Origin: Mucilaginibacter sp. SJ
GTDB taxonomy: Bacteria > Bacteroidota > Bacteroidia > Sphingobacteriales > Sphingobacteriaceae
Assembly: GCF_028993635.1 (NCBI RefSeq)
Contig: NZ_CP118631.1
Location: 186,001 to 250,000, forward strand
DNA length: 64,000 bases
Direction of reading: 5' to 3'
Shown here: positions 1 through 7,008 of the stretch, piece by piece
Numbering within the stretch: position 1 is the stretch's first letter
How the letters are laid out: every line of letters starts with the position of its first letter
The notes under the pieces: model-generated
The model's database searches: none
Told to the model about the DNA's origin: nothing
The model's input: the letters and a program-made list of their open reading frames with translations, nothing else
Translations under genes and position numbers: made by a program

Positions 1-404
1 TGTTCCAGTTCCCGCCGCGTTTTCATTATGATGAAGAACGTTTGGCACGCGTGTTGGCGCAATTGGATCCCAACTTTAGTAATGTATTGGAATTCAGGCA
101 TCCGGGCTGGTGGCAGGAAGATGTTTATTCACGGCTTAGGGAGCGTGGTGTTTCTTTTTGCGGTATGAGCCATCCCGAACTGCCGGATGAGCCTGTTGTA
201 ACCGGCCCTGTGGTGTATTATCGTTTTCACGGTGTTCCGGATTTATACCGCTCATCTTATAGTGATGCTCAATTACGGAAATTTGCCGATGAGATTAATT
301 CAAAACCGGAAGTCCGGGAAGCATGGTGTTATTTTAACAATGACGCGGCAGTGGCAGCTATTCCCAACGCAAAGTCCCTGCTGCAATTTTCGGTTAAGCA
401 CTAA
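1..404 (+). CDS. DUF72 family protein, C-terminal part (5' end outside window)
   Basis: The reading frame is already open at base 3 and runs to a TAA at 402-404, so the gene starts left of the window. The visible part begins FQFPPRFHYDEERLARVL and contains LEFRHPGWW and YYRFHGVPDLYRSSY, then WCYFNNDAAVAAIPNA near the end. These match the C-terminal half of the DUF72 (YecE-like) TIM-barrel family, whose biochemical role is unknown. The complete DUF72 gene at 5824-6552 has the same blocks (EFRHPSWY, YLRFHGPSGNYKGSY, YVYFNNTAGAAL), so two paralogs lie about 6 kb apart. It converges with the CinA-YciE gene across a shared hairpin. Family assignment is firm; function is not known. Confidence 0.9.
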   Translation, partial: FQFPPRFHYDEERLARVLAQLDPNFSNVLEFRHPGWWQEDVYSRLRERGVSFCGMSHPELPDEPVVTGPVVYYRFHGVPDLYRSSYSDAQLRKFADEINSKPEVREAWCYFNNDAAVAAIPNAKSLLQFSVKH

Positions 405-421
405 AATAAAAGGTTAATAAA

Positions 422-443
422 TAGGGCGGCGAAAGCCGCCCTA
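422..443. terminator. Hairpin between convergent genes, likely bidirectional terminator
   Basis: A perfect 9-bp stem TAGGGCGGC / GCCGCCCTA closes a GAAA tetraloop. It lies 18 bases after the DUF72 stop and 15 bases before the CinA-YciE stop on the other strand. A T-rich stretch follows on the plus side and the complementary A-rich stretch (AAAATAAAAGG) precedes it, so it could end transcripts from both sides. Confidence 0.8.
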
Positions 444-457
444 ACAATCGGTTTGTT

Positions 458-1516
458 TTATTCTGTTTCCGCTGCTGCGGCTTCATTTACATAGTTTTCA
501 GCTACCTGGGTTAACAGTGCATCGGCATTTTTCTCCTCGGCCAGGGTTTCCTCAAGCAGGCTTTGCGCTTCGCTATAGCCTAATGTACCGGCCAGCGTGC
601 GCAAGGTGCCGTATGACGCGATTTCATAATGCTCCACTTTCTGTGCCGCTGAAATGATCGCTACGTCGCGTACTTCGGTACCTTTGTCGGTATCTGACAG
701 CAATTCTGTCGCTTCATTCAGCAAACCTTCCATGGCCAGGCATTTTTTAGCCGAAGCTTTCTCACCAATAGATTCGAATACGCTTTCCAGTCGCGTTACA
801 TGGTTTTTGGTTTCTTCCAGGTGGGTGGTGATGGTTTGCTTCAGATCTTCTGAGGTAGCTCCCTTGATCAATTTGGGCAGAGCGGTGGCCAAATGCTTCT
901 CGGCCCAATAAAGGTCCTTGATCTCGTCGATGAATAGTTCTTTCAGCACGCTCTCGGCTTCCGGACTGCGACTGGCCGCTGCTGCGGTCTTTTTGTTGTT
1001 TTTTGTTGCCATAGTAGATATATGTTGATGATAATTAAATTGAGTTAGCCCCCTGATCAGCATCTCCGCGGTAGCCTGGATGGTTTGCTGAATAATTTCT
1101 TCGCATGATCCCTGAAATACTTTTCGAAAACTGAGGTGCCTGTCATGGATCAGCGCATAAACAAACATAGTTCCAACCGGTTTTTCCGGGGTTTCGCTGC
1201 CACCGGGTGTAGTGAGCCCGGTAACGGTTACCTGTATGTCGGATGGGATAAGATGTGCCAGGCGGTATGCCATTTCCCTCGTCACCTCCATCGACTCTGG
1301 TGTAAACTGATCAATCAATCCCTTCGGTACTCCTAACAGGGATACTTTGAGATCGGCATTATAGCAGGCGATCCCGCCCTTGAGCACCTGGCCGGATTCG
1401 TCGGTAAGTGCAAACTCCGAACAAAGCCAGCCGGCCGTAGCGCTTTCGGCAAAAGCAATGGTCATCCCCTGTTGAGCTATCAGTTTACTACATTCTTTAA
1501 TCTTATTTTCTGCCAT
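458..1516 (-). CDS. CinA C-terminal domain fused in frame to YciE-like ferritin-like protein
   Basis: The 352-residue product has two parts that are normally separate proteins. Residues 1-156 are a CinA-C domain (nicotinamide-nucleotide amidase family) with AFAESATAGWL near 21-31 and a TGLTTPGGSETPEKPVGT block at 99-116. Residues 169-352 are a complete YciE/DUF892 ferritin-like helical protein, a stress protein family that often sits near Mn catalase genes; here one lies at 43401. Residue 169 is a Met followed by a typical YciE start (MATKNNKKT), and the 12 linker codons look like an intergenic leader. A run of five G on the coding strand (1049-1053) spans codons 155-156. With one G fewer the frame would read AGG GGC TAA and end CinA at residue 156. 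This may be a true fusion, a slippage-variable junction or a sequence error. Confidence 0.85.
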   Translation of the reverse strand: MAENKIKECSKLIAQQGMTIAFAESATAGWLCSEFALTDESGQVLKGGIACYNADLKVSLLGVPKGLIDQFTPESMEVTREMAYRLAHLIPSDIQVTVTGLTTPGGSETPEKPVGTMFVYALIHDRHLSFRKVFQGSCEEIIQQTIQATAEMLIRGLTQFNYHQHISTMATKNNKKTAAAASRSPEAESVLKELFIDEIKDLYWAEKHLATALPKLIKGATSEDLKQTITTHLEETKNHVTRLESVFESIGEKASAKKCLAMEGLLNEATELLSDTDKGTEVRDVAIISAAQKVEHYEIASYGTLRTLAGTLGYSEAQSLLEETLAEEKNADALLTQVAENYVNEAAAAETE

Positions 1517-1598
1517 GATTACTTGATCCAGGCCTGTCGATTACAGACTCTATAAAAACCTCCGGAAATACGGTTTTGTTTTGTTGTAATTTATTATT

Positions 1599-2651
1599 TT
1601 AATAATAAATTAAGGTTTGGAGGATGGCACTGATAGAGAAATGTGCACCGCAAACAAACTCATCGGCTGCACCATAATAGATGGTTAAACGGTCGCCATT
1701 GGCAATATGGCCATTAGTGAAAACAACGTAACCGAAAAAGCCGCTAAGTTCATAAGCCTCGGTTGGCACCATGATCGGGTCACCACTTCGGGCGATAACT
1801 TTTGACGGATTGTTAATATCCATTAAGAAAGCCCCAAGGCAATAACGGTGCTCGGCATTGGCACCATGATATATCTCCAGCCAGCCACGTTCCGTACGGA
1901 TAGGTGCCGCGCCGGCGCCAACGCGGCCGCTGTCCCACATTCCGGGCCGGGTTTTTATCAGGCATTGATGATTGCCCCATTGCCGGCTGTCTGATGACTC
2001 TGCCAGCCAGATATAGTTGCCGCCAATTTCTTTGCTGCTTGGCCGGTGCAAGCAGTAGTATTTTCCTTCGATCTTTTTTTCAAAAATTGCACAATCCTTA
2101 TTATGTGGCGGCAGGATCATTCCGCCGCTTTCAAAATGCCGCCAATTGGTGGTTGTTAGCAGGCCCACGCCTACGCCGCTGTCTGATACGGCGGTATAGG
2201 TGAGGTAATAAGTGTCATTTATCTGCGTAACCCGGCAATCCTCTATACCAAAACGTTCCAGGTATCCCTTTCCGAATAAGGGTGGATAACCTTCCTGCTC
2301 AGTAAAACGGATCCCGTCGTCACTGGCCAGTAAACGCAAATGTGAAACTGTGGTGAGATAATCCAGGCCCTTGTAGTTAATGACCCGGGCGTCGGTGGCG
2401 ATCAGGTCGGGGTCGTTAAGCGGCACTTTAATGATTTCGGTATTGCCCGTGGCATCCAGGGCAGGAAAAAATAAAACTCCTTCCTCCTGCATAACACCTT
2501 CGGCTACCCTTACAATAAGCCAGGTTTTACCGCCGTAGCTAAAAACGCCGGGATTAAGCAGGCTGATAATTTGTAAACCCTCGCGGCTGGGAGCAAGATC
2601 TTTTGGCAGCAGCAAAGGGTTTTCGGGAAAGCGTTGTGCCAGGTCTTTCAT
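1599..2651 (-). CDS. GH130-family mannoside phosphorylase or glycosidase
   Basis: A 350-residue protein with no signal peptide, so probably cytoplasmic. The five-bladed beta-propeller pattern of GH130 is visible: NPGVFSYGGKTWLIVRV, then FGIEDCRVTQINDTYYLTYTA with the conserved acidic ED-R motif, then GRVGAGAAPIRTERGWLEIYHGA and YELSGFFGYVVFTNGH. GH130 enzymes phosphorolyse or hydrolyse beta-mannosides (beta-1,2-mannobiose, mannosyl-glucose); I cannot assign the subfamily. The start ATG overlaps the stop of the SpoIIAA-like gene as ATGA at 2648-2651, so it is the last gene of a coupled four-gene run. The canonical EDPR is EDCR here. Confidence 0.88.
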   Translation of the reverse strand: MKDLAQRFPENPLLLPKDLAPSREGLQIISLLNPGVFSYGGKTWLIVRVAEGVMQEEGVLFFPALDATGNTEIIKVPLNDPDLIATDARVINYKGLDYLTTVSHLRLLASDDGIRFTEQEGYPPLFGKGYLERFGIEDCRVTQINDTYYLTYTAVSDSGVGVGLLTTTNWRHFESGGMILPPHNKDCAIFEKKIEGKYYCLHRPSSKEIGGNYIWLAESSDSRQWGNHQCLIKTRPGMWDSGRVGAGAAPIRTERGWLEIYHGANAEHRYCLGAFLMDINNPSKVIARSGDPIMVPTEAYELSGFFGYVVFTNGHIANGDRLTIYYGAADEFVCGAHFSISAILQTLIYY

Positions 2652-3019
2652 ATCTCTTCCCCGCTAACCCAGGCTTTGGCCTCTTCCAATTGATCGGGTG
2701 AAAAACCGCGCGACTTGCCCGGTATCATAAACCGGAAGAGGTCCGTAAACCATTCCACACCTTTCTGGTCGGTTACTACCGCAATGCGGTGCCAGTTGGT
2801 AAAGTTCGTTAGCCCAAGTTTGAGGTCGTCCCACCAGGCCGCCAGCGTGAAATTCTGCACGCCTGTTCCCAATACCAATAAATAGTTGATTTCACCCTGG
2901 CGGTTTTTGAGTTCCTCTATCTTGGGTATCAGTACGGTCTCCATATCGTTACGGGTTACTTCGCCGCTGGCATAAATCCCTGCCACATGCTGCGGAAGGT
3001 TATTAATTATTTGTAGCAT
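2648..3019 (-). CDS. SpoIIAA-like (STAS-related) small protein
   Basis: A protein of 123 residues starting MLQIINNLPQHVAGI. It resembles SpoIIAA-like proteins of about 120 residues, which have a STAS-type fold and unclear roles. Visible features are the hydrophobic strand INYLLVLGTG, WWDDLKLGLTNFTNWHRIAVVTD, and WFTDLFRFMIPGKSRGF. The frame stays open to 3076, but I chose the ATG at 3019 because it gives the family length, and its 17-base overlap with the upstream membrane-protein gene matches the other short overlaps in this operon. It overlaps the GH130 start by ATGA. Family confidence is good; no function can be given. Confidence 0.8.
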   Translation of the reverse strand: MLQIINNLPQHVAGIYASGEVTRNDMETVLIPKIEELKNRQGEINYLLVLGTGVQNFTLAAWWDDLKLGLTNFTNWHRIAVVTDQKGVEWFTDLFRFMIPGKSRGFSPDQLEEAKAWVSGEEI

Positions 3020-3470
3020 AACTTGTTGTTTTTTGCAAGATGTGATAACCAATGCCGGCGAAAACCGCGAACACAATATGTGCGGGTACCAGTTGCAGAT
3101 AATATTTTTTAAAGTTGAGGAATGGAGGCAACGGGTGCATTTTAAAGGTCGTTTTCCAAACAGCTACAGCTAACAGCCCGCTTAGCCCACCCAGCCAAAG
3201 ATTTGTTTTGAGGTCGGGTTTTAATTTACCACGGTGCCATAGTTCTACATAAACGAGCGTAAACAGCAGGCCTACGCTATAATGCCCCAACCAGCCCAAA
3301 GCCTGGCTTTGTTGTTTATCTAATTTAGGGATCAGGCGACCGGTTAGCTGCCCAAGGCGCTCTGGTTCGCTGAAGTTTTCACCGTCGGCCAGCGATACAA
3401 GATAGCTGAACAGCGTCATGAAGGTAGTGCCGGTGACTCCCGAAATAAAGATTTCTTTAGTTTTCATCAT
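3003..3470 (-). CDS. Small multi-pass membrane protein of unknown function
   Basis: A 155-residue protein with about four hydrophobic segments: GVTGTTFMTLFSYLVSLA, GHYSVGLLFTLVYVELW, WLGGLSGLLAVAVW and PAHIVFAVFAGIGYHIL. It resembles hypothetical inner-membrane proteins of Bacteroidota; I do not recognise a named family. Its start overlaps the 3' end of the FAD-Rieske gene by 14 bases and its end overlaps the SpoIIAA-like gene by 17 bases, so translation is probably coupled to both. A role alongside the Rieske oxidoreductase, for example as a membrane partner, is only a guess from position. Confidence 0.8.
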   Translation of the reverse strand: MMKTKEIFISGVTGTTFMTLFSYLVSLADGENFSEPERLGQLTGRLIPKLDKQQSQALGWLGHYSVGLLFTLVYVELWHRGKLKPDLKTNLWLGGLSGLLAVAVWKTTFKMHPLPPFLNFKKYYLQLVPAHIVFAVFAGIGYHILQKTTSYATNN

Positions 3471-4989
3471 CGCTTATCCTGGTAAGCCCCCTGGTTGCGG
3501 GCCCGGTTAATACATTGCCATCAATATCGTAGCGCGCGCCATGGCAAGGGCAGTCCCAACTCTTTTCTTCGCTGTTCCAACTAACAACGCAGGCGGCGTG
3601 AGTACATACGGGATTCAGGGCATGTATGGTGCCGTCGTCATCGCGGTAAGCGGCGATTTTGTTTCCATCTACTTCCACCACTTTGCCGGTACCAGGTTTT
3701 AACCTGTTCAGCGAGTCGGTGCTTTTAATATTCAAACGGTCAGCTACAAAGTGGTAGGCTACATCGGCGTTTTCTTTTACAAATTCGCTAAACCCGTCTA
3801 TCGGTTTTATTCTACCCGGATTAAACAGTTTTGCATATTTGCTGCCTTTGCCACTTACCAGGTCGGCAAGGATTTGGGCGGCAACGCTTCCGAGCATCAT
3901 GCCGTTGCCATTATAACCGGTTGCGCAATAAATACCATTAGCAGCCAAAGGCATCCGGCCGATATAAGGAAGGCCATCTACGGGTACATAATACTGGCTT
4001 GACCACCGGTATTTCACCGATGACACCTGATAATATTTACGTGCATATTGTTCAAGATCGCCAAAAGCTTTCTGCGGCTTCTCGTGCCCTGTTTTATGAT
4101 CCAGCCCGCCAATCAATAATAATTCCTGCCCGTCTATTACATGTGTCCGCACATAATGGTAAGGTTCCTGGCAGTCATAAATAAGCCCGTCAGGATATTT
4201 TCCGCTATGGAGTTTAACGGCCAATACGTAACTGCGGTAAGGTGCGCACTCGAAATTGAGTACATTTACATTCGGCGGCATGTGAGTGGCATAGATCATA
4301 TTTTTTGCCCGGATCTTATTTTCACCGGCCTGCACGATATGTATTTCATCTTCAGTGACTATTTTTCCAACAAGCGTATTTTCTAATAACATGCCGCCGG
4401 CTTCCAAATAAGCCTTTTGTAATCCTTTTAAATATTTTATGGGGTGAAATTGTGCCTGGCCATCGAAAGCCAAAGCTTTTTGAAAAGGAACAGGTGTCGG
4501 TACTTCGTCTGTATATTTTACAGGAACACCAACTTTGGTTGCGCCCTGGTATATGTCATCCAGTATTTTGACTTCATCTTCATTTTCGGCATACAGGTAA
4601 CCGGTTTTTGGTTCATAATCGCATTTGATGCCATAGATATCGATATTGGTTTTAATCAGTTCGAACCCCTCATTGATCGCATCTGCAAAACCCTGGGCGC
4701 CCGCCTCGCCAAAGGCGCTTTCAGCTTCACTGTAAGTAGTATCGGCAAAAGTATTGATATGCGCGCTGGTGCCGCCGGTTGTGCCAAAACCGGTATTATG
4801 CGCTTCTGTAATAATGGTAACCTTGCCTGCTTTTTGTAATAACAGCGCTGCCGTCATACCGGTAATTCCGGCGCCAACAATGAGGCAATCATATATTTTA
4901 TCTTCAGGCTTAACCCTGGCTGCCGAACTGCTGAGAGACTGCCAGGGGCTATTCCTGGTACCATCTCGTTTGAAATTGATTAATGTCAT
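3457..4989 (-). CDS. FAD-dependent oxidoreductase with C-terminal Rieske [2Fe-2S] domain
   Basis: A 510-residue protein of the DAO/glycine-oxidase-like superfamily. The dinucleotide-binding motif is at about residues 37-60 (CLIVGAGITGMTAALLL). A second FAD contact is GIYCATGYNGNGMMLG. The C-terminal 60 residues form a Rieske domain with ligands C462, H464, C480 and H483 (CTH, 15 residues, CPCH). The same two-domain design is known in Bacillus YhfW-like proteins; the substrate is not known. No signal peptide is seen. It is first in the minus-strand overlapping operon 4989-1599. Confidence 0.93.
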   Translation of the reverse strand: MTLINFKRDGTRNSPWQSLSSSAARVKPEDKIYDCLIVGAGITGMTAALLLQKAGKVTIITEAHNTGFGTTGGTSAHINTFADTTYSEAESAFGEAGAQGFADAINEGFELIKTNIDIYGIKCDYEPKTGYLYAENEDEVKILDDIYQGATKVGVPVKYTDEVPTPVPFQKALAFDGQAQFHPIKYLKGLQKAYLEAGGMLLENTLVGKIVTEDEIHIVQAGENKIRAKNMIYATHMPPNVNVLNFECAPYRSYVLAVKLHSGKYPDGLIYDCQEPYHYVRTHVIDGQELLLIGGLDHKTGHEKPQKAFGDLEQYARKYYQVSSVKYRWSSQYYVPVDGLPYIGRMPLAANGIYCATGYNGNGMMLGSVAAQILADLVSGKGSKYAKLFNPGRIKPIDGFSEFVKENADVAYHFVADRLNIKSTDSLNRLKPGTGKVVEVDGNKIAAYRDDDGTIHALNPVCTHAACVVSWNSEEKSWDCPCHGARYDIDGNVLTGPATRGLTRISDDEN

Positions 4990-5219
4990 TGCATAGATTT
5001 TGTATCATTAAATACAGTGCAAATGCGTAATGGTTTCTTTTGAGGAATATTTTTAATTATTTAATTAAATTATGAGAGGGCGTAGCCGATATAATCAACT
5101 TTTCGCGGGGACGTGCTGTTAAGGGTTATCCAAACGATTGGGAACGAATGATTTGAACAGGTTTGTATGGCTTATCACATTTATGCCAACTATTTATGCA
5201 GATGTTTGTTAAGCCAATC

Positions 5220-5603
5220 ATGCAACAAGAAACTACTAAAACACGGTACAGTGATACCGAATTAAATGAATTCAGAACATTGATCAAAGAAAAGATTGGC
5301 GTGGCACGCGAAGAGCTGCAGGAACTGGTGGGTACGCTCAGCGCTTCAAATACTAACGGGGACGATGCCGCAATTGCGGGCAAGACGCTTGAAGATGGTT
5401 CGGCAACTTTTGAAAAGGAACAGATCAATCAGTTGGCTGCCCGCCAGAAAAAATTTATCGAGCAGCTTGAAGCCGCGCTGATGCGTATTGAAAACAGGAC
5501 TTATGGCATTTGCCGTTCTACCGGTAAACTGATACCAAGGGAACGCCTGCTTGCTGTTCCGCACACTACCCAAAGCATGGAAGCCAAACTGAAACAGGCA
5601 TGA
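5220..5603 (+). CDS. DksA/TraR-family zinc-finger-like regulator
   Basis: A 127-residue protein with an N-terminal coiled coil (TELNEFRTLIKEKIGVAREELQEL) and the C-terminal YGICRSTGKLIPRERLLAVPH block typical of the short DksA/TraR proteins of Bacteroidota. Only one Cys of the classical C4 zinc site is kept, as in many members of this clade, so it may not bind zinc. Such proteins act on RNA polymerase, often with ppGpp. The frame is open from 5163, but I chose the ATG at 5220 because MQQETTKTRYSD matches the usual start. Its TGA overlaps the next ATG (ATGA at 5600-5603). Confidence 0.9.
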   Translation: MQQETTKTRYSDTELNEFRTLIKEKIGVAREELQELVGTLSASNTNGDDAAIAGKTLEDGSATFEKEQINQLAARQKKFIEQLEAALMRIENRTYGICRSTGKLIPRERLLAVPHTTQSMEAKLKQA

Positions 5604-5827
5604 GTTCGGCATTTGTAAAAGAGGGGGAGGCCGGGCATCTTAAAGATGTTGCACCGAATATAGGCGCACTGCTTTTTTTTCTGCGTGTGGAAAATAACGG
5701 TACTATTATCCGTGATGAGAAAATCTACTTTAGTCAAAAATATGGTCGTGACGTTTATGAAATGAGTGACGGCCTGGCCTATGCCCTTGACGATGACAAT
5801 CATTGGTATATCATACTTGATCTATGA
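5600..5827 (+). CDS. Small protein of unknown function in DksA-DUF72 operon
   Basis: A 75-residue acidic protein of no family I can name. It is very likely real because it is joined by ATGA overlaps to both neighbours, DksA-like upstream and DUF72 downstream. The first residues (MSSAFVKEGEAG) resemble the usual start of GreA/GreB-like elongation factors of Bacteroidota (MSxAFxKEDD). The rest, with LLFFLRVENNGTIIRDEKIY and SDGLAYALDDDNHWYII, does not look like a Gre C-terminal domain. No signal peptide or membrane segment is seen. Confidence 0.75.
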   Translation: MSSAFVKEGEAGHLKDVAPNIGALLFFLRVENNGTIIRDEKIYFSQKYGRDVYEMSDGLAYALDDDNHWYIILDL

Positions 5828-6552
5828 AAGGAACTTTTTTTGGAGGTACCAGCGGCTTACAGATCGACAGGCCCAGGCGGGATTTTCCCCCTGAATACAG
5901 CCATTTGTCGCGGTTGGGTTACTATGCTTTGCGTGAAAACAGCATCGAGATCAACAGCTCTTTTTATAAAACCCCGCAAGCAAAAACCGTAGCCCGGTGG
6001 GCAACGGAAGTAACCGAGGGGTTTCGTTTCACTTTCAAGCTGTGGCAGGGGATCACACACCAAAAAAGCTTGTTTTTCAATGAGGAAGATGTTACCCGTT
6101 TTATGCAGGCTATCCATTTGCCGGAAACTGAGCGGGGTTGCCTGCTTGTTCAGTTTCCGCCCGGCCTGCAGGCGGGCGCTCTTCCTCAACTAACGGAATT
6201 GCTGGAGGCTCTTAAACCTTATAACTGGCCTATGGCCATCGAATTTCGTCACCCGTCCTGGTACAGGGATGAAGTTTTTGAACTTTTAAACTGGTACCAG
6301 GCAGCAATGGTACTGCAGGATATGCCCAAATCGGCCACGCCTATGGAAATCACCGCCGATGAATTAGTTTACCTGCGCTTTCATGGCCCATCAGGCAATT
6401 ATAAAGGAAGTTACAGTGAAAGTTTTCTTTCTGAATATGCATCTTATATCAATGAATTGCAGCAGGAAGGCAAAACAGTTTACGTTTACTTCAACAATAC
6501 CGCCGGGGCAGCACTGGAAAATCTTCAGTTATTGAAACGGCTTCTCGTTTAA
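5824..6552 (+). CDS. DUF72 (YecE-like) family protein
   Basis: A full-length DUF72 protein of 242 residues, the usual size. It starts MKGTFFGGTSGLQIDRPRRDFPPEYSHL-type, with the family blocks SFYKTPQAKTVARWA, FTFKLWQGITH, LLVQFPPG, IEFRHPSWY, YLRFHGPSG and YVYFNNTAGAALENL. DUF72 has a TIM-barrel fold with conserved acidic and His residues but no settled activity. It is the last gene of the DksA-like operon, overlapping the small ORF by ATGA. A second copy is truncated at the left edge of the window. Confidence 0.93.
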   Translation: MKGTFFGGTSGLQIDRPRRDFPPEYSHLSRLGYYALRENSIEINSSFYKTPQAKTVARWATEVTEGFRFTFKLWQGITHQKSLFFNEEDVTRFMQAIHLPETERGCLLVQFPPGLQAGALPQLTELLEALKPYNWPMAIEFRHPSWYRDEVFELLNWYQAAMVLQDMPKSATPMEITADELVYLRFHGPSGNYKGSYSESFLSEYASYINELQQEGKTVYVYFNNTAGAALENLQLLKRLLV

Positions 6553-7008
6553 GCAAAAATCCTGGTAGCTTAAACCTGCCCAAACGCTTTATCGAAATCG
6601 CTAATCTGTATATATTTATTAGTGTTATAAATACAATTAATTTTTTAATTTCTATTTTTCGATATAAATTATTTCTTATCTTGTCGCCGTTATAGCCTAA
6701 AATAATTACTTCCTGGCAAGATTACTGCTTAGGATGTTATAAACGTAAACAACAATCTGAATCGATTAATTTTACCTCATTCAATTAAATGTATTTTATA
6801 CGCTTATAATTCTGTGAATGCGCGATGCCGGATACGGAAGATTTTTGGATGAGCTTAGCTGGGAATTCACAACTGAAGGCCGTCGCGGGTAAGGCAAGAA
6901 GTTGTTACAAATTCTAACTTAAAGCAGCGTATAGGTTACTAACAACAATAAATAAAGCGCGGGATGGCGGGTTGGCCGCTACTGCTTTTGAACTAATATA
7001 TCATCAGG
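6553..7008. other. Intergenic region upstream of the pectin locus
   Basis: A very A/T-rich stretch with no convincing ORF, RNA gene or strong hairpin. It must hold the promoter for the GH127 gene. I cannot place a clear Bacteroidota promoter (TTG then TAnnTTTG); the closest -7-like string is CTACTGCTTTTG about 20-30 bases before the ATG. Confidence 0.5.
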
